Of a DNA stretch of 64,000 bases, positions 24,351-36,440 are shown in pieces. The stretch's first letter is position 1. Each line of letters begins with the position of its first letter. The position numbers and the translations under genes are program-made. Under the pieces are notes generated by a model. The model worked only from the letters and a program-made list of their open reading frames with translations, ran no database searches and was not told the DNA's origin. Source of the stretch: Pseudoscleropodium purum. Taxonomy: Eukaryota; Streptophyta; Bryopsida; Hypnales; Brachytheciaceae. Location: NCBI GenBank assembly GCA_963969395.1, contig OZ017804.1, positions 21,514,001 to 21,578,000 on the forward strand, read 5' to 3'.

Positions 24351-26324
24351 ATGGTCGAGCAAGTCGACAACGGCCGCGACGGCACTGTCCATCTCAATGG
24401 ACACCATCCTGATAAAAGGACCGCCAAGAGGAAACCAGCTGAGGATTCGTCCGCGATGAGGCCAGTTTATACACAGGTTTTCAGGTCCCGAGCCGTTTAC
24501 CCACTGCTTTTCATGGCGGCCGTACAGGCTTCCAAGATGGCTTACCGAAAGCTGCAGCTCCAAGGATTCGTAAGCAACGTAGTCGCAGAGATGCCGTCCA
24601 CGGTTGACACTTCCGCTCTGCTTCTAACGCTGATGGCTGCGGGGTTGGCATGCCTGGCCTACTTCTTCTTTTTCACCCCAGGTCCTACCCTTCTCCTGGA
24701 TTTCGCATGCTTCAAACCGGACGATACCTACAAAGTCAGCAGGAAGACGTACATCGAGAAGGCCAGGAGGTCCGGATTCTTCACTGAAAAAAGCATCAAC
24801 TTTCAGGAGAAAGTGTTGGCTCTGGCAGGTCTCGGAGATGAAACATACGGACCTCCTTCCACAATCTGTGAACCCGTGGACCGGTCCCTCAAAACCTGCC
24901 ACGCGGAAGCCCAGACCGTCATCCTTGGTGTCACAGACGAGCTCTTCTCACACGGTGTCGTGAAGCCCAAGGACATCGACATCCTGGTGGTGAACTGCAG
25001 CATGTATAGCCCAGTGCCTTCCCTGGCAGCCATGATTGTCAACCATTACCGGATGCGCAAAGACATCGATGTTTTCAACTTGGGTGGCATGGGATGCAGT
25101 GCTGGATTGATTGCCATCGACTTGGCCAGAAAGTTGCTGCGGGGACGGCGCAACTCTTATGCGCTTGTGGTTTCCATGGAGGCCGTCAGCGCCATGTTCG
25201 GCTACCCCGGCAATGACCGCTCCATGATGGTGGGAAATTGCCTCTTCCGAACCGGGGGCTCTGGGGTGCTCCTCACCAATCGCCGAGGTACGCTCACGCT
25301 GCTTTTGAAACTGTTCATTAGGACTCGCAATGTTTAGCACAAATAGCCAGATTAATTAGGGCTAGTGCGCTCGTGAGGGTTAGGAATCAGGCTTGAACCA
25401 CGTTCGTGACAGATCGTACGCTAGATTCAGTGCTGTTGCTGAGCAGAAATCCATCGAGTGACCAAATCCTTTCGTCCCCAGAACACCGAGTATCTTGATC
25501 CAAAGCTCTGTTCCGGAATATGTTTCGAAATTGGTTCGACTCCTTACAGTGTCGTAGAATCTGCGCAGCCAGTGCTGCCAATGATCAGAGCGGGATCATG
25601 CAATCCAAGGAATGAAAGTTGACGATTGATTCTGTAACCCCTCCCTGCAGCGGACAGATGGAGAGCCAAGTATGAGTTGCAACACCTTGTACGCACTCAC
25701 AACGGAGCTGACGATGCGAGCTACAAGTGTGTGCGCTCGGAGCAAGACGAGCAAGGGAACCAGGGCATCTCCCTGTCCAGGGATCTCATGCGGGCAGCAG
25801 GCTTGGTTCTCAAGGACAACATCACCACTCTGGCACCCCTCATCCTACCCTTGAGCGAGAAAGTGAAATTTGTCATCAACTTCGTCTCTCTCAAGCTCAA
25901 CAAAGGTCAGAAGCCGACCGTCAAGCCCTACATGCCCGACTTCAAGAAAGCCGTGTCGCACTTCGTGGTCCACCCTGGAGGCAGGGCCGTGCTGGATGGG
26001 GTTGCCGAGAAGCTGGAGCTGGACGAAGTGAGAATGGAGCCTTCTCGCATGACTCTGCACCGCTTCGGGAACACCTCCAGCAGCAGCGTGTGGTATGCCC
26101 TGGCCTACCTAGAGGCCAAAAATCGGGTCAAAAGTGGGGACACGGTGTGGCAAATAGCTCTGGGATCGGGACTCAAGTGCAACAGTGCCATTTGGAAGTC
26201 CCTGAGAGCCTCGCAACGGGGTCCTTCGAAAAATTGCTGGGCCGAATTCATTGATAGTTATCCCGTGGAGATTGTCACCGCCCCCCCTCCAGAAACAACT
26301 AGGAAAACGGAACCAGAGGTGTAG
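24351..26324 (+). CDS. KCS: 3-ketoacyl-CoA synthase (KCS), very-long-chain fatty acid elongase condensing enzyme
   Basis: This membrane enzyme of the ER condenses malonyl-CoA with a long-chain acyl-CoA, the first step of very-long-chain fatty acid elongation for waxes, cutin, suberin and sphingolipids. There are two coding exons, 24351-25287 and 25651-26324. The 363-base intron (GTACGC...CTGCAG) splits an Ala codon and the product is 536 aa, slightly longer than typical. Two hydrophobic stretches (about 48-60 and 87-108) fit the N-terminal membrane anchor. The FAE1/CUT1-type condensing domain follows. The catalytic triad is complete: Cys249 in GGMGCSAG, His420 in VVHPGGRAV and Asn453 in HRFGNTSSSSVWY. 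The conserved VRTHxGAD segment is also present. The ATG at 24351 gives a hydrophilic 35-residue extension; the Met at residue 36 is an alternative start. Exons are clearly GC-richer than the surroundings. Substrate chain length cannot be read from sequence. Confidence 0.95.
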
Positions 26325-27386
26325 ATTAAAACTGCTCAAATGATGCAAGCCAGAATTTAGTTGAGCAATTCAAGAATAATTCAACTAATTTCTGACTTGC
26401 ATCACTTGATGCTTCTGACTATGTATTCTTCAAGAAATTGTGAAAAAAAAACGTGCTTCGGATAAAGGCTCCTCGTTGCTCAATTTGTAATGACCGTCAC
26501 TGGTAATGTGCAAGCTTTTAGTGTAAAAGTTGGCAAGGCATCACCTCGATGCCAGCAACTATCTGAGTTCCTGAGAATGTCTTGGCATCAGTGACAAACT
26601 CACATCCAACCGTTACACAAGAGGATAAACTATTATCACATACTGGGGAGAAAGCAGAACCCGTTCACCATCATCGATAAAGTCTTCGAACTTGCGCAGC
26701 ATTTGCTCAGTGAAACAGTTCAAATGCTCGATAGCATACAAAATCTATAAAAGTTCATAACGACGTGCATGCTGTGGAACAACGATCCTCAAAGTCATGG
26801 AAAGTGAATAGATTAATGACCCCGAACCTAACTCTTCTTCATGTAGTCTTGAGAACAGACACTGTTCCTAGTTTCTCATGGGCAATTGCATCCCTGTCAA
26901 AGTCGTGCGCAGCTGCCGGCATCGACCCTTCATAACACGGTTCATGAGATTGGAAATATGTCCACAAAATGGACCTGAGAATATCAATTCATCCGAACAC
27001 AACCTCCAGACGAGTCGTTTTAGTAAATCAATCTTCCTAACATAAACTACCTGCATTCGTTCACTCAACTAGAAGTTACTCAAGTGCATGATTCTACACA
27101 TCCCCTGCACTCAAGAGCATTCGTCAGTCTAAGGACGCCCACCCCGTTACTAATAAGAAAAAAATGGACAGATTCTACTAATGTGGGTAGAGAGGAAACT
27201 CTGCGTACCCGAAGCCTGAAAGGTCCAGTATTTTACAGAAAGTTGTCCCTATCCATCTTAGCAAACTACACAGTTCTTCCAAACCACAACTGCATTCACC
27301 CTTGATTGAAGCCAGACCACCCTTCAGAAAAGGCTGGGCAACAAAGAGAAGTGTACTCTCCAGGAAATATTTGCAGATAGCAGTTT
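26325..27386. other. Convergent intergenic region between KCS and the AtpI-like gene
   Basis: It presumably holds the 3' untranslated regions of two convergent genes. No family motif is visible in the short open frames (26868-27068 -, 27084-27305 +). Just after the KCS stop, TTGATGCAAGTC-like and CTCAAATGATGCAAG words recur near 26336-26405 as a small imperfect inverted repeat, which may form a hairpin in the 3' UTR. Confidence 0.5.
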
Positions 27387-29035
27387 CTACTGGGAGTCCG
27401 AATCACCCGTGGCGATTATTAACAACAAGTCCTTGTTGTCCCGATAAGCCTGAATAAGTGCAGCTGCTTTGTAAGCAAAGAAACCCAGCATCAAGGGCGT
27501 CACCTGCTCACATCAAAAGCGTTCGCCCTCGTAAGAGCGGGGACCCAAAGGTCGACAGGACCTCATACTGAACATGCGGGACAGAGCGGAAGCTGGATTG
27601 GCCACATTGCCATAAAGCGAGGTAACCCTTTCCAAAACGAACTGCCTCTGACAAAAAGTACAAATGGATCGAGGCAATACATAGAAGACGAACAGAAAAT
27701 ATCTTGACAACATACCTCCAAATGAAAAGACTGGCTTGAAGTTCCTGTGAAATGTGTAGAAACGGCCCACAGGGCATAGAGTGCAGCAGGGATAACTAAG
27801 CGTGGAGAAGATAAGGAAATTCCACATCCACGAATCGTCTTCTCCAAGAACACTTGCACATCACTGCTACGGATGCCGATTCTGCACCAAGTGTCCACGC
27901 CCATCAGTACGCAGAACTCCTGGGGAGCAAATTTGATGCATCTGGAACCATTGCCTTCACCTCCAAAATCAGTGCAATCCACAACGAACCTAGAAGTGGG
28001 TTTAGTCAGCTTACGTCTTCTTCCTCCTTTTCTGAAAGACTTCTGCAGTATTCTCTTCTGAAACCGAGTCAGCATGACGGTAGAGTAATTGCAAGTACAA
28101 GTAGCTGCACGTGCATCATCGCCATACGTTAAAGCGAAGAAATTTCCCGTTCTTGGTGCAGAACGAAGATTCCAAGAGCGAGTGCCCATGACATGCTAAA
28201 ATGGAGAGAAGAGGACAAACTAAAATTCAAAAAAGTGATAACAGTTCCCAAAATTACTAAGAAGACTTGGAACTCACCTTCCCAATGCTCCAATGGTGTA
28301 GCTAATAGCAGTCTGAGACATAAAGCGAACACAAGACGTTGAGAATTTCCGCACGGAATCCACAAAAATGCTCGCAATCAACGGAGTTTCATTGAATGCG
28401 CACGTCAGTAGAGCTTCCAAAAACCGATAGAAGATTTCACCTGCCCTCCACTATTTGAAGGCAGGAAATTGAGAGTAGATGGAGAACCTGTGGAGAAAGA
28501 GTGAGGAAGATGTACGCATCAACAGCCGCTGCTACCCCGATGGTTGTAGACGACAGTTCCTTCTTCAGCTGCCACAATTCAACAAACCCGCCATTCACAT
28601 CCACTAGTTCAAAATTGATACAACAAATCTGTTGATGACCTAATCTCCAGAGAAATCCACAAGAATTCACCAAGCTCGAGCTGCTTACTGTTTCGTACTC
28701 CTCAAAGCCCTTTCTCCGTCGATTTGCCCTGGCTTGCTCCCTATCCTGGGCACCGATGCAAAATCAACTACACATCAGAATTCAAACATCCACCGCACAA
28801 TCCATACCTCGCTCACAGAGCCACCACAACCCCAGAAAGAATTCTACGGCAAAATTCAAAACCAACACAATGTGCCCGCACAGACCTCCGCACTAGAGCT
28901 CGTGGAAGGCGTCGGGTCCTCCACAAGGGACTCCGAAGAAGTCCCTCCAACCGTGGCAGCCACTACCAGCGGCCTCCTGCTGCTCGAGGTCGTTCTCACA
29001 ATGGATCTCTGCTGGAGGAAGGGTAGAACCCCACA
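27387..29035 (-). CDS. Chloroplast AtpI/UncI-domain protein, CGL160-like (5' end incomplete)
   Basis: Seven exons read in one consistent frame with GT/AG borders: 29035-28886, 28745-28689, 28628-28488, 28312-28278, 28104-28015, 27881-27716 and 27503-27387 (stop TAG). Together they encode 251 residues. The first block looks like a chloroplast transit peptide (SSSRRPLVVAATVGG). Four hydrophobic segments follow: LSSTTIGVAAAVDAYIFLTL, TAISYTIGALGSYLYLQLLY, SPRLVIPAALYALWAV and TPLMLGFFAYKAAALIQ. The order and the PRLxxP / HLE-x-x-P-x-x-x-GFFxYK pattern match plant CGL160-type AtpI proteins, which help assemble the chloroplast ATP synthase membrane part. No start codon is in frame, because a TAG precedes; an upstream first exon is missing from the model. 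The acceptors of exon 3 (28628 or 28576; the intron before 28628 is only 60 bases) and exon 6 (27881 or 27863) are uncertain. Confidence 0.75.
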
Positions 29036-29471
29036 CTGAGAGTAATGCAGGTGCGAATCGGTCAGATGAAACCCAAACCGCCGGGCACAGTGAGAATCGA
29101 AGTCAGGGGCAACGCCCTAGCTGCAAATCATCTGCAAATTTGGGAAAGAGCTCAATTCCTAATTCAGCATTAATTCCCAATTCAGCATCGATTACTTCCC
29201 GTAAGAAGTTCCAGCCACATCTGCTGGCCTGGCTGCAAGGAAGCGCGCGACAGTACTGGACAGTACATAAGAGGTATTGGTTTCCATTGATTAACCGTCG
29301 TTTTTATTCGCTTCCTGTCTGTGATTTGTTGAGTTTACTATGTTGCAATCACAGGAGCTTCCTCACTTGTGTGACGTGAGTTAGGCAATGAAATGTAAGT
29401 GCATGCATCGGGACGTACTATCAGACCATATTTTTATCACGTGTGCTTGTTAGATGATTTCTCTTTTGCAG

Positions 29472-29606
29472 TTTATTGAAACAGTCGAAGGTGATGAAAA
29501 TCTCTGGGGGGAGGAAGAGCTCGCCGAGGATGAAGATGATTCGCAAACAGAGACCACTGACAAGGCTTCTGAGGAAATAGAGTCGTTTCAAAGCTTACAT
29601 CGATGA
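29472..29606 (+). other. Exon-like acidic C-terminal segment on the + strand, gene unknown
   Basis: TTTCTCTTTTGCAG is followed by a 44-codon frame beginning FIETVEGDENLWGEEELAE and ending with TGA. The acceptor is strong and the acidic composition is unlike random sequence. A 21-base in-frame micro-exon candidate (ELPHLCD, 29350-29370, followed by GTGAGT) lies upstream. I do not recognise a family. It could be the end of a + strand gene overlapping the 5' part of the AtpI-like gene, or a relict. Confidence 0.3.
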
Positions 29607-29945
29607 CAGATTAGATGAAGGGAATGAATCTACAAGGAGACCATGTCATGATTGTTGCAACTTGTAAACTTGCTGACGCCTGAACACTGTTTCGGTACCG
29701 GCTTCTTACTGCAAGCAATGGTGCTCTACTAGTAGTAGCGTGTTATACATACCGGCCGGTATTACTTGACCTCTAATTGTCCGTATGGATACCTTTTCGA
29801 CCACTGGGCCATTTAGCAATGATGGGCAGGCAAACAACATCACGAACTAATGCAATGTACTTCATATGCAGTCATATCATTTGAGACTTTGACGTTGATT
29901 CAGCTTGCATATTTTCTCGCTAATTTGCAAGAATTTCCTAAGCAG

Positions 29946-30050
29946 AAGAAAGATGCAACTGAATCAGTTGAGAAAAAAGATCCTCAATTGCAGAAAAGGC
30001 TGGAGAAGACGAGAAATCAAGCATCAGCCCGCGTCAAAACATGGGGTTGA
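29946..30050 (+). other. Exon-like basic C-terminal segment on the + strand, gene unknown
   Basis: After CCTAAGCAG a 34-codon frame reads KKDATESVEKKDPQLQKR and ends RNQASARVKTWG then TGA. It is charged and helical in character, like a real C-terminus. It may belong with the exon-like segment at 29472, but no donor connects them convincingly. The family is not recognised. Confidence 0.3.
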
Positions 30051-30415
30051 CAAAGATGGATGTAGGTTAAAACATGTCAGCTCCTCCAGTGGGCAGACAC
30101 AGGATTATGTAGATTCTGCCAGCAAGTGTCGAATTTGTTCTTAACAGAGTTTTCGGCAACGAGTCTTGCAGTTTTCGAAATTCTGCCATGGTTTCCGAAC
30201 AAAACTATAGTCTTCAATGTTGATTTTTCAACACCGTAAACCCTAAACTGATCGAATAAACGACAATTTGACATATCCAATATGGATGCCAACAATAAAG
30301 AGATCAATGCCTTCCCAGATATAAATCCAAGATTCTGAATCCATTACTGGAAAACAGCAACTCCGATACAGAATAAGTCAAATCCTATGTAACAGACCAC
30401 TTGAAGATGAAAATG
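30051..30415. other. Downstream region of the YJU2 gene
   Basis: Probably 3' UTR and terminator of the minus-strand splicing-factor gene. It shows no coding signal. Confidence 0.4.
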
Positions 30416-33191
30416 CTATTCAGAATCATCACTACCATATGCCAAACCAAGGGAAGTCACAACACTACTGGATTGTGGATCATCCTCTTTGATCTTTGAG
30501 AAAAAATCTGGTGAAGCTGTAGCTCGATCACCAGGCATCTCTGTGATGCTTGGGATACTGTCTAGAATAGAATCCTCCTCTCTCAACACTGGGTTGGCCC
30601 TTCGTAAACCTGGTTTCACCCTTCGTAAAGCTGTACCTAGATCACCAAACGCATCTTTGGGCACCTGATTTGTTGATGTTAAGACAGAGACTTTTTTTGG
30701 CTTGATGTTGAATGCCACTGGTTTCATTCTCACCGCGAAGGATGGGGCCTTCGTACTACTACTGCTACCTGCAGATGAACCAACCAACAAGAGTTAAGAC
30801 ATCTTGCAAGGTCACAAACGCAGGAACTATCGGCTACTATGCTATTGACACATACGAACATTGATTCTTTGCTCAATTGTGATAAAGAATCCATCCAAAA
30901 AAATAAAGTCATCACAAAACTCTAAAACAAATTACGCATAAGAAAAAAGATGCCTTATTCAGTGATCATGATGCGAGTGTACAATACTGAGCTGCCACTG
31001 CAACAAAATACCAGAGATGCTCAAACAACCTTTCAGAAGAATAACCTTACCTTTAGCTTCTTGTTCTCGCATCCCGTTGGCAAGGACTTCAGCCGCTTGT
31101 ACTTGCCCTGCACCACTGCTGACAGGTACCTCTGCTTCAATCTTTCTTCTCTGGAAGAGACAAAGAAAGTAAACACTTCTCGTTAAAACATGGCATAACA
31201 ATACGTGGAAGGGTTGCACAAGCCGAAAAGTTCACACGGCCCTCGTACCTTCAAGCACTAAAGATATCTTCAAAATGAAAAAGGACAGTATTGGATAATG
31301 GTCAAAAGAATACCTTCGGAACATCTCCACCCTCTGGTGTCTCGGAAGGACCAGGTGGGCTTTCCTCGTCCGAATAATACTCTTCCAGATCACCATCGTC
31401 AATACGTCGCACGAATTTGCTAGAATTCTGTCAAGGGTAAGCTCGGTGTGAGCAAGAAAACTAGGTGATAAACGGAGCAAGCAGGGTAACAATAACTTCA
31501 CATATAACAATATGTCCAATCAACTCCACGAAATTCAACGAACATACGGCACAAGCACTTCAAACGTAATAATCGAAGCTCAGCCAGGACAAGAACATAA
31601 AACAAGACTACCGGCAATCCATAAAAGAGCACTCTCGGTACAACCGGTCGCAGCAAATACCTGAAATACAACTGATTTTAATATTGCTTCATCTTGCTCC
31701 TCCATTTCCTTCTCCTGAAATGTGAAAGTCAGAATAGGACTGCTCTGAATGCAATGCAAAAATAAGGACGAAGTACAGACCATGCAGGTCAGAAACAATA
31801 TCAACTACAAGTAAAAGAATCGAAGTGAAGCAAAAGGTTTTAGAACATATAATAGACAAATGACATGCAGAGCAAAGAAAAAATGATCGTGCTTGCACAT
31901 CCTCTCGAACAACTCAAAAAAACAGTAAATAATGCGCAACAAAATCATGGGGAACTATCTGCATGCTGACATGTGACGCTCACAAAACGAATTTAATGGA
32001 ATGGTAAAAGTACCCTCTCAGCGGCTGTGCGACGAAGAGCTGCCATCATGTCCTCCACACCAACATTTGCATGCCGGGACTGTACCAAGAGAAGAACAGA
32101 ATGTAAGTGACATGCACAAATTCCGAAAACAGCACATACACAAAGACACGATTCAAGCTGATCCTGTAAGCGGATTCAGATGTGAAGCTGCTTGCATATC
32201 AAGGAACTTCCTGCGTTTGGAATTACACGCTGCATTTGAAAACACAAAATCTTGAACACGTACAGAAAGTAATTCAGCGACCATCTCATGTTTCAAGAGG
32301 TTATACAGATAACGAAGAAAAAAGGCCAAAGAGCATACCCGCATAGATTTCATTTCGTCTAATGCGGCCATAATGTCCATCTCCTGCTTAGAATCCAAGG
32401 TCCGATTCTCCAGTGCCTTCATTGCGTCACCCAGCTCCTCTGTCTCTCTTTTCTTCACTGCCTCGTCTGTCGCCTGAACCAACCACCAAATAATAAGGAC
32501 AATATGCCACCCGAGTTACAGATGATGATCGCAAAGAATACAGAAAACTGCACTGAGACGTTCACATATTGGCAGCGACACACAAAGATGATACAACTCC
32601 AGAACAAACCTCATCTGTGGCTCGCCAAGGCTCATAATTACGAGACGCCCCAGCTTCCATGGTGTAGTCACTATTTTGCGGGTCGGTCTTCATAGTCAGT
32701 TCGGCTGAGCACTTGCTGCACTTGAAGTAAAACCGAAAGATTTGGATTCCCAAGTATGTCTGGAACAAAAAGACAAGAGGCCTTGTTAGGAAAATGCGCC
32801 ATAATCTCCACAACTACGATTCATCAAAATTCCACACACCACTATCGCAATTGCCCTAATATGCGCTCGAATGGATGACTGAACCAAGAGATCGTTACTG
32901 CCTCACAAATCAGGTCAGCCTCATTGGTCTTTCACATTATGAGACCCATCCCTTTACAGGCACGCATAGGTACAGCAAGGGCTTTGCACTGACCTCCCCT
33001 TCGACGTCCTCCTTGCGGGAATTGAACTTGGTCCCCTTGTAGATATAATTCCCGCATGTATTGCACCGGATGCTCATGGGAAGCATCATGCGCACCTTAA
33101 TCTGCAAATTCTTAGGCTGCTTCCGCCTAGGTATCTTCGCCGGATCAAAGTCCGGCGGATAATACTTGTTCAAAACCTTCCGTTCTCCCAT
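30416..33191 (-). CDS. YJU2: Splicing factor YJU2 / CWC16 (CCDC94-type)
   Basis: YJU2 joins the spliceosome with the Prp19 complex and promotes the first transesterification step in the nucleus. Eight exons with GT/AG borders join in frame: 33191-32994, 32759-32610, 32473-32339, 32079-32014, 31714-31661, 31427-31314, 31150-31051 and 30768-30416. They total 1170 bases and encode 389 aa, longer than animal or yeast relatives through its C-terminal tail. The start [20 protein letters not shown] is the family hallmark. Four zinc-binding cysteines form two CxxC pairs (43/46 in CNTC and 80/83 in CSKC), separated by the conserved [20 protein letters not shown]. Helical segments with [20 protein letters not shown] and [15 protein letters not shown] follow, then an acidic stretch and a basic tail. 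GERK plus YYPPDFDP favours CCDC94/YJU2 over the CCDC130/Saf4 branch. All key residues are present and I see no break. Confidence 0.95.
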
Positions 33192-34300
33192 CTTGCCCTC
33201 CTCCGCTCTCCCTCAATGAAGTGTTATACCAGGCAGTTACTGCCTCTTTTGAGGGGATAGAGGGGATAGTGATACAACTGTCACATTTCAAGAAAAACAA
33301 ACATAAATTACAGAAGGGGTACGCATGTAATTTTTAGTGAATGTAAAACTCACATTAAAAGGGGTATATTCCATTCCATGTAATTTCCATTCTAAGAAAC
33401 CATAAGAACTAATAGGATCCAACAGGATGCCAAGAACTAGAAAATCTTTACAAGAAACTTGAATAATTGGAGAGTGACAATTAGACAGTATGAGGAAACA
33501 AAAAATTAAAAGATGCGACCATTGAAGGAAGCTATTCACCATTCGGCGAACCACGCGATCACCAGGAAGAGGTACCTCAGCATTCACATAGTTTCTGACC
33601 AACTGGCAGAATCAATCTTGCTACAAATGCTTGCAATGAAAAACTCAACCTCATCTCTGCCGCAATTCCTCTCTAAATTCAAAATCTAATCAGATAAAAC
33701 CTCACAACCCCTGCAGCCAATTTCCAAACCCTAATTCTCAACATTCACAGAATTCGCTACCACGCAGCAGCATCAAGCTTGCTAAGAATTGCTAAGCAGT
33801 GATGACATCCTTGATTAGCCTTACCCCAAAATGAAGAAATGCAACGAAGCTAAAATCAACAATCAAAATTTGCCATACTATTACCTGAATGCTTCGGCTG
33901 GAACGTGTTGAATAACCTTCGACAGCCCCACTCCAACACATATAGGACGATGAGCGTCTATAACCCTAAGTCTATGCGGCGAAGCACTCAGACGTTGATC
34001 TGGCGAGGTAACCCTAGCTTTGTGGCAGCTCTGGTAACCCCAAGCTCTCTCAGCAAATGAACGACTCTGATAACCGGCTCTGATCAACGGTTTCCATTTT
34101 CTTTTCAAAATTCAAATCGACATCAAGGAAAGGGGTCCTTCCCCGAAGATTGGCCGCAGGCTCGCCGGAGAAGCTCGTTCCCCTACCTTCCCCGAGCACT
34201 CCGATCCGCTGCCGCACTCCACTCTCTACTGCACACCTCGCTCCTTCCCCGAAGATCGACCGCAGGCTCGCGAAGATTGACCGCAGGCTCAATCAGAAGA
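33192..34300 (-). promoter_or_regulatory. Promoter and split 5' leader of the YJU2 gene
   Basis: On the minus strand a leader exon may end at 33885, where AAGCATTCAG is followed by GTAATA. A possible acceptor (GAGGCAG, near 33244) would remove about 640 bases and end about 50 bases before the ATG. Upstream, 34136-34290 holds three near-identical copies of CTTCCCCGAAGAT-GACCGCAGGCTCG on the + strand. These may be part of the promoter or leader. There is no transcript support. Confidence 0.4.
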
Positions 34301-35090
34301 AACCGCAATCGGAGGAACAGAGCCTCCTCGTTGCAGAAACTTTTACTTAACTGTTTAAAATGGAAATGATAAATAGGGTTTTAGAATATCCTTTCTGCTA
34401 CCTGGTTCAATATTGAAATCGAAAATCCTTCTAACTGAATCTCTTCCAACTAACTGAACTGGCTATGGTGGAAAGGAAACTCACGAGCACCAGCGGCAGA
34501 TTTAGGGTTTAGTTTTGGGACCAAATACCGAAACTACAGCTTCGGCAACACCCTCGCCTTCCAGCATCGGAAACCCCACCGTCGGAAAGTAGGCTCCATG
34601 ATAGCACTACTACTGTAGCTCATATGCCGTTGGTTTCCCATAAATGAAGATTGCTGAGCGCTACATGTGGGAGCCTTCTGTTCTGAAGTGTGAACAGTCT
34701 GAATCAGCCAGCGTGAGACTGACACTACTATCTCCAGATTGTCGGAGGGGAAGGCAAGTGAGACACTACTGACACAAACAACCAGGAATCCGCAGTTCCG
34801 CACTTGCGTGGGCTTCAAACTCACCTCAGACCAGTCCCGGACTGCCCGTGCAGAACACTCAAAACCTCTTCCATCATGACCCACCGCTGTCGAACTAACA
34901 AATGACATTCAAAAATGAGACTGGCACTCTTGTCACAATATAGAAGTTCGTATCGATGGATCGGAGGACTTGCAGTCAACGTGTTACATATGCAAACTTG
35001 ATAGCATAGTGAAAAAAAGAAAAAGAAAAAGAAAAAAAGCACTAGTCATTGTTTTAAAATCATGCAACCATTGTTGGATCGGAAAATGAC
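34301..35090. other. Mixed-composition region, no recognised gene
   Basis: A minus-strand frame of 124 codons spans 34534-34908 (it contains AFPSDNLEIVVSVSRWL). It matches no family I know and has no CDS neighbours, so it is not called as a gene. A purine-rich A/G run lies at 35010-35040. Confidence 0.4.
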
Positions 35091-35099
35091 ACAATCCAA

Positions 35100-36440
35100 A
35101 GGCCGTTTTACACTATGGGAGCCGACCTCTTCCCAATCACCCCTTGATTTGGGTGATATAGGGTAGTCTAATTTTGCTTAGCTAGAGATGAGCAGTGATT
35201 GATTATGGTACAATTCTCGCTACAGTTGTAGCCCATTATGATTGGCTCTAAGACTCTTAATATTGCAACCAATCCTTAGTCAAAAATAGGGAAGTCTATA
35301 TCTCCTATATAGGACGAACAAAATCTTCAACTAAAATCTTCACAAAAATTATGTTTTCAAAACTAAAATCCCCCCAAAATTATGGAATCCTTCTAAACTC
35401 TATTGTTGTACATGATGAAATTTCCACATTTAGGAAATATGTACTCTTGATATGTGTAACTCCTTAAGTGGTCAAGAAAGAATCAACTCCCTTACATCCC
35501 AAGTTCCAAGTCTCAACTATTCAAGCCTTAGGTCCAAACAAAAGCCCACTTTCCTTGGGTTTGTTGTAGAAGGTGTATTAAAAAATAGCAAATGTAAAAC
35601 TAGGGACTTCAACCAAACCAAAGTCCCAACTTGTTTCATGTATCCAAAATTATGTGTATAAAAAATAACACACATAATAATATACACATAATTTGTAATA
35701 ACTATGTGTATAATATCCAAAATTATGTGTATAATTAGTATATAACATTATCCATGAGACAAGTTGGGACTTCAAAATTTTAGGACTTTGGCCTTTGAGG
35801 ATACTATGAAATTCCAAGTTCCAATCACATTTGATATTTTTTATTCACCTTCTATAACAAACCCAAAGAAGTTGGAATTTGGTCTTGAATTGGGGCTTGA
35901 AGAGTTGGGACTTGAGATGCAATGTAAATCAAAGTGACCTTTAAATTGTATTTTTCTTGACCAAAAAGAGTTTGTGTAGTCTTAAAACAATTACTAGTTG
36001 TTCATTCCTATTTGTGTTTTTTCCACTAGGGTAACCAACCCATTTCAAACCACTTAAGCAATTATGCAAATTTGGAGTGTGGTTTTTATGAATTCATAAT
36101 TTTTCCAATGTACAAAAATAGAGTTCGGAAGGATTTCCTATTTTTCCTAGAGTTTTGTTACACAAAACATAATTACTATGAAATTTTTAGTAGAAGATTT
36201 TCTTTGACATATAATGGTAATATAGACCTTTTAATTTCTAACCATAGTCTAATTGCAAAATCAACCAAAGGCTAGTTGCAATATTGTGAGTCTTACAGCC
36301 AATAGTAATGCACCACAATTGCATTAGAAATTGTACCATAATTAATCATTGCTCATCTCTTGCTAATTTTGAAAAAGAATAGTCTATATCATGAGAATGT
36401 GGGGTTGATTAGAAATGGGTCTACTTCTATATGCTATCAA
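35100..36440. repeat. Long imperfect inverted repeat (foldback), arms of about 600 bp
   Basis: The two halves are reverse complements around a centre near 35700. Pairs include GATGAGCAGTGATTGATTATGG (35187) with its inverse near 36345, AAGACTCTTAATATTGCAACC (35250) with GTTGCAATATTGTGAGTCTT (36276), TTTGGGTTTGTT-TAGAAGGTG (35555) with its inverse near 35855, and GTCCCAACTTGTTTCATG (35624) with CATGAGACAAGTTGGGAC (35753). The AT-rich loop holds repeats of ACTATGTGTATAA. No transposase is encoded, and terminal duplications are not defined. Confidence 0.8.

Noticed and set aside
24948..25340. 130-aa minus frame within KCS exon 1, and other frames over KCS
   Set aside because: These are antisense or out-of-frame shadows of the KCS coding sequence, which has a complete catalytic triad in its own frame.
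27508..28377. Minus frames (89, 104, 208 and 82 aa) as single-exon genes
   Set aside because: They run through introns of the AtpI-like gene. Only parts between GT/AG borders match the AtpI pattern.
28437..28673. Reading GEIFYRFLEALLTC... (28314-28447) as an AtpI-like exon
   Set aside because: It is open in one frame, but joining exon 3 directly to TAISYTIGALG at 28312 gives the family order. The segment is read as an intron.
34534..34908. 124-aa minus frame as a gene
   Set aside because: No recognised motif, no neighbouring exons or splice context, and the composition is compatible with chance in a mixed-GC region.
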